Below, piece after piece: positions 17,552 through 24,349 of a stretch of DNA of 63,379 bases. Positions within the stretch are counted from its first letter, which is position 1, and the number at the start of each line of letters is the position of its first letter. The stretch lies in the NCBI GenBank assembly GCA_050618055.1, contig JBNLVK010000212.1, positions 1 to 63,379 of the forward strand, given 5' to 3'. Source of the DNA: CALDCK01 sp050618055 (lineage in GTDB: Bacteria > Myxococcota_A > UBA9160 > SMWR01). Below the pieces are notes generated by a model, which was not told the origin of the DNA, made no database searches, and saw nothing but the letters and a program-made list of their open reading frames with translations. The translations under genes and the position numbers were made by a program.

Positions 17552-18136
17552 ATGCCGGGCAAGGTGATCGTCGTCGATCGGCACGAGAAGACGGGCTGGA
17601 TGGAGCGGCTCTACGTGCCCGCCATCGTGAAGGGCCTGGCCGTCACCAGCGGCCACTTCTTCTCGAACCTGCGCGGCTTCGTCACCGGCAAGAACCGCAC
17701 CGACTTCGTGGTGCAGTACCCGGAGGAGCTGGTCGACTACCCGGACGCCTTCCGCGGCATGCCGGTGCTGGTCCAGCTCGACAACGGCCAGCCCAAGTGC
17801 GTGGCCTGCGGCCTCTGCGAGTTCGCCTGTCCGACCGACTGCATCAGCATCGTGCCCGGCGAGCTCGAGGGCGCGCGCATCGAGCGCTACCCCGAGGCCT
17901 TCGACATCGACATGTCGCGCTGCATGTTCTGCGGCCTGTGCGAGGAGGCCTGCCCCGAAGAGGCCATCGTGATGAGCCGCGAGGTCGAGCTCACCACCTA
18001 CGACCGCAAGGCCCTGAACTTCGAGAAGGAGCAGCTGCTGGTCCCCGAGAACCTGCTGAAGCGCCGCCTCGAGTTCATTCGCGAGGACTACGACCGCGAG
18101 CACGCCCCGGTGCGCCACGACGCGGAGACCGAGTGA
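17552..18136 (+). CDS. nuoI: NADH-quinone oxidoreductase subunit I
   Basis: 194 residues from ATG 17552. Complex I peripheral-arm ferredoxin with two [4Fe-4S] clusters (N6a, N6b), shown by CVACGLCEFACPTDC and CMFCGLCEEACPEEA. The N-terminal amphipathic region and the KNRTDFVVQYPEE segment match NuoI. It overlaps nuoC as TGATG. Having nuoI before nuoC and nuoD is not the common order. Confidence 0.93.
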   Translation: MPGKVIVVDRHEKTGWMERLYVPAIVKGLAVTSGHFFSNLRGFVTGKNRTDFVVQYPEELVDYPDAFRGMPVLVQLDNGQPKCVACGLCEFACPTDCISIVPGELEGARIERYPEAFDIDMSRCMFCGLCEEACPEEAIVMSREVELTTYDRKALNFEKEQLLVPENLLKRRLEFIREDYDREHAPVRHDAETE

Positions 18137-18624
18137 TGGACGACCACGGCAGCGCCGCGCTGCGTCGCCTGCTCGCCGAGCTGCCCGACGCGGTGCAGGC
18201 GACCCACGCCGACCTGGGCGACGCCACCGCGGTGGTCGACGCCGACCGCATCCTCGACGTGCTGCGCCTGCTGCGCGACGACGCGGAGCTCGAGTTCGAG
18301 ATGCTGTCCGACGTGACGGCGGTCGACCTGCTTCCGAAGACCCCGCGCTTCGAGGTCGTCTACCACCTCTACTCGGTGGCCAGGAACCACCGGGTGCGCG
18401 TCAAGGCGCCGGTCTCCGAGGACGCGCCCCGCATCGCCAGCGCCACGCCGCTCTGGGAGTCGGCCAACTGGCTCGAGCGCGAGGTCTGGGACATGTACGG
18501 CATCGCCTTCGACGGCCACCCGGACATGCGCCGGCTGCTCCTCTACGACGAGTTCGAGGGGCACCCGCTGCGCAAGGACTACGCCAAGGAGAAGCGCCAG
18601 CCCCTGGTGGGGCCGCAGAACTAG
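18136..18624 (+). CDS. nuoC: NADH-quinone oxidoreductase subunit C
   Basis: 162 residues. The 30-kDa subunit of complex I, a structural contact with NuoD. The signature EREVWDMYGIAFDGHPDMRRLL and the C-terminal HPLRKDYA are diagnostic. The start ATG 18136 shares its A with the nuoI stop. nuoD follows after 2 bases. Confidence 0.93.
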   Translation: MDDHGSAALRRLLAELPDAVQATHADLGDATAVVDADRILDVLRLLRDDAELEFEMLSDVTAVDLLPKTPRFEVVYHLYSVARNHRVRVKAPVSEDAPRIASATPLWESANWLEREVWDMYGIAFDGHPDMRRLLLYDEFEGHPLRKDYAKEKRQPLVGPQN

Positions 18625-18626
18625 CC

Positions 18627-19865
18627 ATGGCCCAGCCCTACTTCCCCGGCGCACCGCTCGAGTCGGAAGACGACTTCCAGGAGGACCTGCACACCGAGCA
18701 CCAGGTCCTGAACATGGGACCGTCCCACCCGGCCACCCACGGCACGGTCAAGTTCATCATCGAGCTCGACGGCGAGAACATCGTCAACCTGGACGTGCAG
18801 GTGGGCTACCTGCACCGCGGCTTCGAGAAGGAGTGCGAGTCCGGCACCTGGTACCAGTGCATCCCGTACACGGACCGCCTGAACTACAACTCGGCGATCC
18901 TGGCCAACATCGGCTTCTGCATGACGGTCGAGAAGCTGCTGGACCTGGAGACGCCGGAGCGCTGCCAGTGGATCCGCGTGCTGTCCGGCGAGCTGGCCCG
19001 CACCGCCGACCACCTGACCCGCTGCGGCGCCGCCTGCCTGGAGCTGGCGGCGATGACACCCTTCCTCTACGGCATCGAGGCCCGCGAGCTGGCCTGGGAC
19101 CAGATGGAGCTGCTGTGCGGCGCGCGGGTCACGTCGAACTACATCCGCATCGGCGGCGTGAAGCACGACCTGCCGCGCGGCTTCACCGAGAGCTGCCGTC
19201 ACTTCGTGAAGCGCTCCCGCGAGCTGCTGAAGGACTTCGACGACGTGGTGACGGGCAACCGCATCTTCGTCGACCGCCTGCGCGGCACCGGCGTCATCTC
19301 GCGCGAGGACTGCCTGAAGTACGCGGTGACCGGTCCCATCCTGCGCTCGGCCGGCGACCCCCTCGACCTGCGCAAGCAGGCCCCCTACCTGACCTACGAC
19401 GAGATCGACTTCGACGTCCCCGTCGGCACGGTGGGCGACAACTACGACCGCTACCTGGTCTGCGTCGAGGAGATGCACCAGAGCCTGCGCATCATCGAGC
19501 AGTGCCTGGAGAAGCTGGAGAAGATCGGCCCCGGCCCGGTGAACGTGCTCGACCCGCGCGTGCGCTGGCCCGCCAAGAGCCGCGTGTTCAACCGCATGGA
19601 AGAGCTGATCCAGCAGTTCAAGAGCGTGACCGAGGGGCCGCGCGTGCCCGCCGGCGAGGCCTACCAGGCCATCGAGAGCGCCAACGGCGAGCTGGGCTTC
19701 TACCTGGTCTCCGACGGCTCGGCGGTGCCGGTGAAGGTCCGCTGCCGCCCGCCCAGCCTGATCAACCTGGCGCCCATGAGCGAGATGCTGAAGGGCGCGC
19801 TGCTGGCCGACCTGATCCCCACCTTCGACTTCATCAACATGATCGGTGGGGAGTGCGACCGGTGA
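18627..19865 (+). CDS. nuoD: NADH-quinone oxidoreductase subunit D
   Basis: 412 residues. The 49-kDa subunit forms the quinone pocket with NuoB. Landmarks: NMGPSHPATHGT at the N-terminus with its two conserved His, EKLLDLETP, and the C-terminal region ending DFINMIGGECDR, in place of the more usual VMGEVDR. The last 18 bases are part of a tandem duplication (next entry). Confidence 0.95.
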   Translation: MAQPYFPGAPLESEDDFQEDLHTEHQVLNMGPSHPATHGTVKFIIELDGENIVNLDVQVGYLHRGFEKECESGTWYQCIPYTDRLNYNSAILANIGFCMTVEKLLDLETPERCQWIRVLSGELARTADHLTRCGAACLELAAMTPFLYGIEARELAWDQMELLCGARVTSNYIRIGGVKHDLPRGFTESCRHFVKRSRELLKDFDDVVTGNRIFVDRLRGTGVISREDCLKYAVTGPILRSAGDPLDLRKQAPYLTYDEIDFDVPVGTVGDNYDRYLVCVEEMHQSLRIIEQCLEKLEKIGPGPVNVLDPRVRWPAKSRVFNRMEELIQQFKSVTEGPRVPAGEAYQAIESANGELGFYLVSDGSAVPVKVRCRPPSLINLAPMSEMLKGALLADLIPTFDFINMIGGECDR

Positions 19866-19897
19866 TCGCCTGTCGAAGCGGGGAGTGCGACCGGTGA
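19848..19897 (+). repeat. Tandem duplication of the nuoD 3' end (18 bp, 32-bp period)
   Basis: GGGGAGTGCGACCGGTGA occurs at 19848-19865, covering the last nuoD codons and stop, and exactly again at 19880-19897, where it supplies a GGGGAG ribosome-site-like run and a GTGA just before the next gene. The 14 bases between the copies are not repeated. Confidence 0.85.
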
Positions 19898-19899
19898 CC

Positions 19900-20133
19900 A
19901 TGGGTCGCGGTGCGGCCTGGGAGCACTTCGGCGCGCCCACCGACCAGGTGGGCAGCGTGAACGATCCGCGCACGACCGAGGAGTACGGCGTGAAGTGGAA
20001 CGAGAAGTGGGTCTACCGGCGCGACGACCGCTCGGTGCGCCGCGTCGTGCTGTGGCTGCGCTACGACCTGGTCGGCGCCTTCGACGTCGCGCCGGACGGC
20101 ACGGCGACGCCGCTTCCGGTTCCCGAGAGCTGA
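19900..20133 (+). CDS. Conserved small protein of unknown function
   Basis: 77 residues from ATG 19900 (an in-frame GTG at 19894 is an alternative). It contains NEKWVYRRDDRSVRRVVLWLRYDLVGAFDV, a beta-rich pattern with no metal motif. It shows no signal peptide. It follows nuoD closely and may be co-transcribed. I do not recognise the family. Confidence 0.6.
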   Translation: MGRGAAWEHFGAPTDQVGSVNDPRTTEEYGVKWNEKWVYRRDDRSVRRVVLWLRYDLVGAFDVAPDGTATPLPVPES

Positions 20134-20137
20134 GCCG

Positions 20138-20629
20138 GTGTGCGCCGCGCCGCGCCGGGGACCCCCGCCGCTGCGCCCCTTCGGCCTGGTGCTGCACCAC
20201 GACGGTCGCTTCACCCACGAGGGCGTTCCGATCACGAACGCGAAGCTGCGCGACGCCTTCGAGCGCGGGGTGCGCTTCCTGCCCGACGAGGGCGAGAGCG
20301 GCAAGTACGTGGTGCAGCTCGGCCACTTCCGCGGCGAGATCGAGCTGGAGGAGGCGGGCTTCTTCGTGCGCGGCTTCGACGCCGCGAGCGGCACGCTCTC
20401 CCTCTCCGACGGCAGCCGGGAGCCCCTCGACCCGACCACGCTCCACGTCTCGCCCCGCGACGGCGCGCTGCTCTGCCGCGTGAAGCGCGACCTGCGGCCC
20501 GAGGGCCTGCTGGCCCGCTTCCAGCACGCGGCCCAGGCGGATCTGCTGAACGCGGTGGAGGAGGGGGGCGACGGTCCGGTGCTGTGCGTCGGCACCGACC
20601 GGGTCGCGCTGCCGGCGGGTCTGGCATGA
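20138..20629 (+). CDS. Unknown protein, possibly DUF1285-like
   Basis: 163 residues, GTG start. The N-terminal half, LVLHHDGRFTHEGVPITNAKLRDAFERG and then YVVQLGHFRGEIELEEAGFFV, resembles the layout of DUF1285 proteins (strand, dG.w...g..I motif, then a stranded domain), but I cannot confirm it. No membrane segment. It overlaps the next gene by ATGA. Confidence 0.55.
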   Translation: MCAAPRRGPPPLRPFGLVLHHDGRFTHEGVPITNAKLRDAFERGVRFLPDEGESGKYVVQLGHFRGEIELEEAGFFVRGFDAASGTLSLSDGSREPLDPTTLHVSPRDGALLCRVKRDLRPEGLLARFQHAAQADLLNAVEEGGDGPVLCVGTDRVALPAGLA

Positions 20630-21228
20630 CGGCCCCCGTCGAGTTCTGGTTCGACTTCAGCTCGGGGTATGCGTACTTCGCCGCGCTGGAGATCGAGGCG
20701 CTGGCGGCCCGCCACGGGCGCGCCGTGCTCTGGCGCCCGTACCTGCTGGGCGTGGCGTTCCAGGCGACCGGCGCACGCGGGCTCTCGAACACGCCGCTCA
20801 AGGGCGACTATGCGCGTCGCGACTGGGCACGCCTGGCCCGGCGAAAGGGCGTTCCCTTCGCCCTTCCGGCGGTGCACCCGGTGGCGACCCAGGCCGCCTG
20901 CCGCGTCTTCTACTGGCTCGACGAGAACCTGCCCGACGCCGCGCCCGGCTTCGCCCGCGGCGTGCTGGACGCCCACTTCGTGGACGGCCGGGACGTCACC
21001 GACGCCGACGTGCTGGCCGGCCTGGCCGAGCGGCAGGGCGCGCCGCCGGCCGCGGCGGCACGGGCCGCCGACGCCCCGGAGATGAAGCAGCGCCTGCGCG
21101 AGGTCTGCGACGGCGCCGTCGAGCGCGGCATCTTCGGCTCGCCCTTCTTCGTGGTCGACGACGAGCCCTTCTGGGGCTGGGACCGCCTGCCGATGCTCGA
21201 CGACTGGCTGGCCCGCGGCGGCTGGTAG
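20626..21228 (+). CDS. 2-hydroxychromene-2-carboxylate isomerase family protein (DsbA fold)
   Basis: 200 residues. VEFWFDFSSGYAYFAALEIEAL matches the N-terminus of HCCA isomerases (kappa-class GST-like), where a Ser replaces the DsbA active Cys; RGIFGSPFFVVDDEPFWGWDRLPMLDDWL is the matching C-terminus with the cis-Pro. Family members isomerise aromatic-degradation intermediates using glutathione. The true substrate here is unknown. The start ATG 20626 overlaps the upstream stop. Confidence 0.82.
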   Translation: MTAPVEFWFDFSSGYAYFAALEIEALAARHGRAVLWRPYLLGVAFQATGARGLSNTPLKGDYARRDWARLARRKGVPFALPAVHPVATQAACRVFYWLDENLPDAAPGFARGVLDAHFVDGRDVTDADVLAGLAERQGAPPAAAARAADAPEMKQRLREVCDGAVERGIFGSPFFVVDDEPFWGWDRLPMLDDWLARGGW

Positions 21229-21229
21229 A

Positions 21230-21604
21230 TCAGACCAGCTGGCGCGTGACGACGACGCCGGCGATCACCGCGACGAGCCCGGCGGCGACGCTTCCCAGCG
21301 CGTTGCCGAGCGCCGCCACGGCGCGACCGTCCTCGACCAGCTGCCAGGTCTCCATGCCGAAGGTCGAGAAGGTGGTGAAGCCGCCCAGCAGTCCGGTCAC
21401 CAGGAACAGGCGCAGCGTCGGCGAGACCAGGGCGTGCTCGTCGGCCAGCGTCACCAGCACGCCGATGCCGAAGCAGCCCGCCGCGTTCACCGCCAGCGTG
21501 CCCCACGGAAAGTGGATGCCGGCGCGCTCGTCGACCCACAGGGCCACGGCGAAGCGCAGCACGGCGCCGAGTCCACCCCCCGCCAGCAGCACCAGCCACT
21601 TCAC
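21230..21604 (-). CDS. crcB: Fluoride exporter CrcB
   Basis: 124 residues, GTG start at 21604, four membrane segments. Fluc/CrcB motifs: GGGLGAVLRF in TM1, FPWGTLAVNAAGCFGIG in TM2 with the pore Asn, and GLLGGFTTFSTFGMET in TM3. Dual-topology dimers let F- leave the cell. I see no clear fluoride riboswitch in the 60 bases upstream. Confidence 0.92.
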   Translation of the reverse strand: MKWLVLLAGGGLGAVLRFAVALWVDERAGIHFPWGTLAVNAAGCFGIGVLVTLADEHALVSPTLRLFLVTGLLGGFTTFSTFGMETWQLVEDGRAVAALGNALGSVAAGLVAVIAGVVVTRQLV

Positions 21605-21653
21605 GGGTCGGACCGTAGCGGCTCGTTTGACGGCTGGCCCCCGCCGGGGTAAC

Positions 21654-21866
21654 TCAGGGGGCCGCGGCGGCGTAGCCAAGTGGTAAGGCACGGGCCTGCA
21701 AAGCCCTGATCCCCGGTTCGAGTCCGGGCGCCGCCTCCAATTCCCCCATCCGCTTGCGCACTTGCGAGAGCGGCTTCGGGCTTGCGGACACCTTGCGGAC
21801 ACCTCGCCGCCGGAGATTCCGCTCCCTCAGCTCGGCCTGGGCCTGCTTCAACTGCTCCCTGTTCAT
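21654..21866 (-). CDS. Small ORF that crosses the attachment site
   Basis: 70 codons from ATG 21866, in ATGA overlap with the integrase stop. The first 40 residues (MNREQLKQAQAELRERNLRR...) are charged and could be a real phage peptide, but the rest is the antisense of tRNA-Cys (LEPGIRALQARALPLGYAA), a translation often seen by chance over tRNAs. In the excised circle the C-terminus would be different. Doubtful as a functional gene. Confidence 0.3.
   Translation of the reverse strand: MNREQLKQAQAELRERNLRRRGVRKVSASPKPLSQVRKRMGELEAAPGLEPGIRALQARALPLGYAAAAP
21666..21739 (+). tRNA. tRNA-Cys (GCA), prophage attachment gene
   Basis: 74 nt with encoded CCA. The acceptor GGCGGCG pairs with CGCCGCC, the anticodon stem-loop is GGGC-CTGCAAA-GCCC (anticodon GCA), and the T arm is CCCGG-TTCGAGT-CCGGG. 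An integrase gene begins just downstream on the other strand, so the tRNA 3' end is the likely attB core. The prophage restores or leaves intact this copy. Confidence 0.95.
21753..21802. repeat. Four CTTGCG repeats beside attL
   Basis: CTTGCG occurs at 21753, 21761, 21781 and 21792; the last two extend to perfect tandem 11-mers CTTGCGGACAC. Short repeats between the core and the integrase gene are where lambda-type integrases bind their arm sites, so these are candidate arm-type or excisionase sites. Confidence 0.45.
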
Positions 21867-23119
21867 CCCTTCACCACGTCGAGCAGCGCCGCCGGCCCGC
21901 TCTTGAGATAGAGGTTGGTCGTGCGCGGGTCCCGGTGCCCCAGGAACCGCGAGATCGCCAGCAGCTCCGCCCCGCTGTTGCCGCTGTGGGTCGCGAAGGC
22001 GTGCCGCATCGACTCGTTCTCCGCGTACCGGGGCCGCCACTCCGACTGCATCAGGTCGCAGGCCCGACACGCCGCCAGCCACACCCGCCGCGAGCTGGCC
22101 TTGGTCCAGCGCCCGGCCGGGTTCTCGTCCGCTGCCGCGTGGGGGTTCGTGAACAGCGGCGCCGCGTCGCCCCGCAGCGCGTCCCGCGGGTCAGCATGCT
22201 CCCCGATCCACACCGCCACTTCCCAGCTCGGGGGCACGGGCAGCACCCGCACCAGACCGCCCTTACCCCGCACCGTCAGCAGGTGGGCGGCGGCCTCCGT
22301 GCCGTCCCGCAGCCGGAACACCTCCGGCTCGAACCGCCAGTCGGCCACGTTCAGCCGCTGCGCCTCCGACGGCCGGAGCCCGAGCTGGCTGCGCGCCAGC
22401 CACTGGCCCCGGAGGCGCCACGGGATGGCGTCCAGCAGCCGCTGGACGTCTCCGGGGCCGGGGATCGTCGGGGCGTGCTCCGGGACGCGCACGGACGGCA
22501 TCCTGGGGACGCCCTGGATCTCCTGGCCGTCTTCCAGCCAGCGCAGGCACGTCCGAATGTCGGCCAGCACGTGGTGGACGCTCTTGGGGGACAGCCGCTC
22601 GAGCAGCGTGTCCCGCAGGGCCTCCAGGTCCCGGGTGCGGATCTGGTGGGCCGGCTTGTCCGCGATGGCGTCGAGGTTGCCGCGGGACAGGTGGCCGTGA
22701 AGCTCGGCGATGCGCTTGGCTGAGAGCTGGCGCCCGGCGCGGCCCTGCCGATCCTTCGCCTCGCAGAACCGCTCCCAGCAGCGGCGGAACAGCAGCTCGG
22801 GGGCCTTGTCCTTCATGAAGGGGGAGCAGGCCGCGAAGGGCGGGACACCGTTGGCGATGGCCCGCTGCACCTGCTCCAGTACGGCCTCGGCCACCTTGCG
22901 GGTGGTGATGCGGACGAACGTCTTTCCGTCGGGGAGCGGGACGTGGCGCAGCTTGAGCCGGCGCCGCTCGCCCTTGTCCCCGGCCCAGACGGCGACGACG
23001 TAGCCCGTCACCTGGCCGCCGCTGCGCTCGGGGTAGACCTTGCCGACGTCGCCTGCCACGAGCGCAAGGATGCCACGAAGGGCCTCGGCCTCTAGGCTTG
23101 ACGCCGCCGCCGCCGTCAT
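21863..23119 (-). CDS. int: Tyrosine-family phage integrase
   Basis: 418 residues from ATG 23119. Site-specific recombinase for integration into tRNA-Cys. A SAM-like core-binding part lies in the middle (about 150-215) and the catalytic domain in the C-terminal half: Arg I in LGLRPSEAQRL, Lys region GKGGLVRVLPV, box II as ESMRHAFATH, LGHRDPRTTNLYLK with His and the nucleophile Tyr. The first His of H-x-x-R is Glu here. The gene reads toward the tRNA and is last in the leftward operon. Confidence 0.93.
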   Translation of the reverse strand: MTAAAASSLEAEALRGILALVAGDVGKVYPERSGGQVTGYVVAVWAGDKGERRRLKLRHVPLPDGKTFVRITTRKVAEAVLEQVQRAIANGVPPFAACSPFMKDKAPELLFRRCWERFCEAKDRQGRAGRQLSAKRIAELHGHLSRGNLDAIADKPAHQIRTRDLEALRDTLLERLSPKSVHHVLADIRTCLRWLEDGQEIQGVPRMPSVRVPEHAPTIPGPGDVQRLLDAIPWRLRGQWLARSQLGLRPSEAQRLNVADWRFEPEVFRLRDGTEAAAHLLTVRGKGGLVRVLPVPPSWEVAVWIGEHADPRDALRGDAAPLFTNPHAAADENPAGRWTKASSRRVWLAACRACDLMQSEWRPRYAENESMRHAFATHSGNSGAELLAISRFLGHRDPRTTNLYLKSGPAALLDVVKG

Positions 23120-23120
23120 G

Positions 23121-23243
23121 CTAGGCCGCCTCCCCCAGCCGCCGCCGCTTCATCGCGGAGAGCAGCATCCGGCCGGCGGATAGCCGCTCGACGTCGATAC
23201 CGATGGTCTGGTTCCCGGAGCGTCCGAGCGTGGGCTTCGTCAT
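23121..23243 (-). CDS. 40-residue protein upstream of the integrase
   Basis: MTKPTLGRSGNQTIGI... ending MKRRRLGEAA, with a strong ribosome site (GGAGGGAGC) before ATG 23243. Its stop is one base before the integrase ATG, and its start overlaps the preceding stop as ATGA. Size, basic tail and place fit an excisionase-like or regulatory peptide, but no HTH is visible. Function unknown. Confidence 0.5.
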   Translation of the reverse strand: MTKPTLGRSGNQTIGIDVERLSAGRMLLSAMKRRRLGEAA

Positions 23244-23944
23244 GCTCCCTCCGTTGTGTCGTCTTCGAGCGCGGACGCATCGCCATCGCGCGTGTCCCTG
23301 TGCAGCACCAGGGCCGACCGCTCCCCGGGTCGGGCCCGCTCGGCGGCCTTCCGCCTGCGCTTCGGTATCCCTCGCCTGCGGCGCCGCGCATCGATCTCCT
23401 GGCCGGCGGCGTGGATCCTCCGCGACATGGCCTCGAGACGCGACGCCGTGGCCTTCGGGAGGCGGGTGTCGCGGTCGAAGAGGAACACGGCGACGACCTC
23501 TCGGAATCCCCAGAGGATGCCTTCGGCACGGTCGTAGGCGATCTCCTGGGCGAACCCGTCGCAGAAGCGGTCCAGCGCTGCCTCGACCCGCTCGACGATT
23601 CGCACCCGCTCCTGGTGGACCTCGTCGCCTCGCTCTGCGCGGCGGGCCCGCGCCTTGATTCGCGCCTCCTCCCTGCGCAGCTCACCGAGCTGCGCCTGCA
23701 CCTTCTCGCACTCCTCGCGGTCGCTCGCAATCTGCTCTCGGTAGCGACTGGTCCAGTCGACCATCTCGGCGAGGACGTCGAAGGTGTCGAGATCCGAGCC
23801 GCACTCGCACCGGACGACTCGGTCGCCGTGAAGGAGCCTGCGCTTGGTGAGGAGGTGGCGGCACCGGCGCGGGTCGATCGACTCGCTCTGCACCTCGGGC
23901 GGAGAGGCCCGGGGGAACTCGATGACGTTCCCGTCGTCGCTCAC
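23240..23944 (-). CDS. Coiled-coil phage protein of unknown function
   Basis: 234 residues, GTG start at 23944 (VSDDGNVIEFPRA). A Cys pair CECG near residue 45 is followed by a long charged helical region (about 65-130, rich in E, R, A, heptad-like), then a hydrophobic helical segment EGILWGFREVVAVFLF, and a basic region RRRRRGIPKRRRKAAERA. I do not recognise it. It lies between helicase-linked small genes and the integrase. Confidence 0.6.
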   Translation of the reverse strand: MSDDGNVIEFPRASPPEVQSESIDPRRCRHLLTKRRLLHGDRVVRCECGSDLDTFDVLAEMVDWTSRYREQIASDREECEKVQAQLGELRREEARIKARARRAERGDEVHQERVRIVERVEAALDRFCDGFAQEIAYDRAEGILWGFREVVAVFLFDRDTRLPKATASRLEAMSRRIHAAGQEIDARRRRRGIPKRRRKAAERARPGERSALVLHRDTRDGDASALEDDTTEGA

Positions 23945-23961
23945 GCCGACCCTCGTCCCAT

Positions 23962-24123
23962 CTATCCTTCCTCCACGCACCACCCGGGGTGGTCGCAGTT
24001 GCCCGCACCTCGCGGCAGCGGGTCGCCGCCTACCGCGTCGCGCTCCTCTTCCCACGCGCCGTCGCTCTCTGCCAACCGCCGGTAGAACGACTCCAGGCGC
24101 GTGTAGTAGTCCGGTGCGCTCAT
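23962..24123 (-). CDS. Small phage protein (53 aa)
   Basis: Starts at ATG 24123 in ATGA overlap with the upstream gene. The N-terminus MSAPDYYTRLESFYRRL resembles that of the 122-residue protein at 30334-30702 (VSARDYYAEAESIVRG), so the two small genes may share a 5' segment. C-terminal CDHPGWC has two Cys. Function unknown. Confidence 0.55.
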   Translation of the reverse strand: MSAPDYYTRLESFYRRLAESDGAWEEERDAVGGDPLPRGAGNCDHPGWCVEEG

Positions 24124-24347
24124 CCTCGGTCCCCCTCATCTACGCCCGGCGTTCGATACAGCTCGTCGAGGCACCGCCCCTGCTCGTGGTCGCGTGCCAG
24201 GTGCGGCGCTCCAACGCAGTCCGCGCAGAAGCCCTCGCCGCAGCGCACGCACTCGAACACCACCCGCTCCCGGCACCCCGTCGAGGCGCCGCACACCCGA
24301 CGATCGTCGCTCTCCGCGACGCGCCGTACTGACGTACCCTCGCCCAT
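24120..24347 (-). CDS. Cys-rich putative zinc-binding protein (75 aa)
   Basis: ATG 24347 lies 2 bases after the helicase stop. Cysteines form FECVRCGEGFCADC with a following H-x4-H-like region (PHLARDHEQGRC), a B-box or RING-like spacing that suggests one or two zinc sites. The C-terminus YRTPGVDEGDRG is the same as in the 75-residue protein at 27667-27894. It could be a helicase partner; that is only inferred from coupling. Confidence 0.6.
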   Translation of the reverse strand: MGEGTSVRRVAESDDRRVCGASTGCRERVVFECVRCGEGFCADCVGAPHLARDHEQGRCLDELYRTPGVDEGDRG

Positions 24348-24349
24348 CC

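Noticed and set aside
21604..21665. Fluoride riboswitch upstream of crcB
   Set aside because: No recognisable crcB-motif pseudoknot sequence in the 60 bases before the start.
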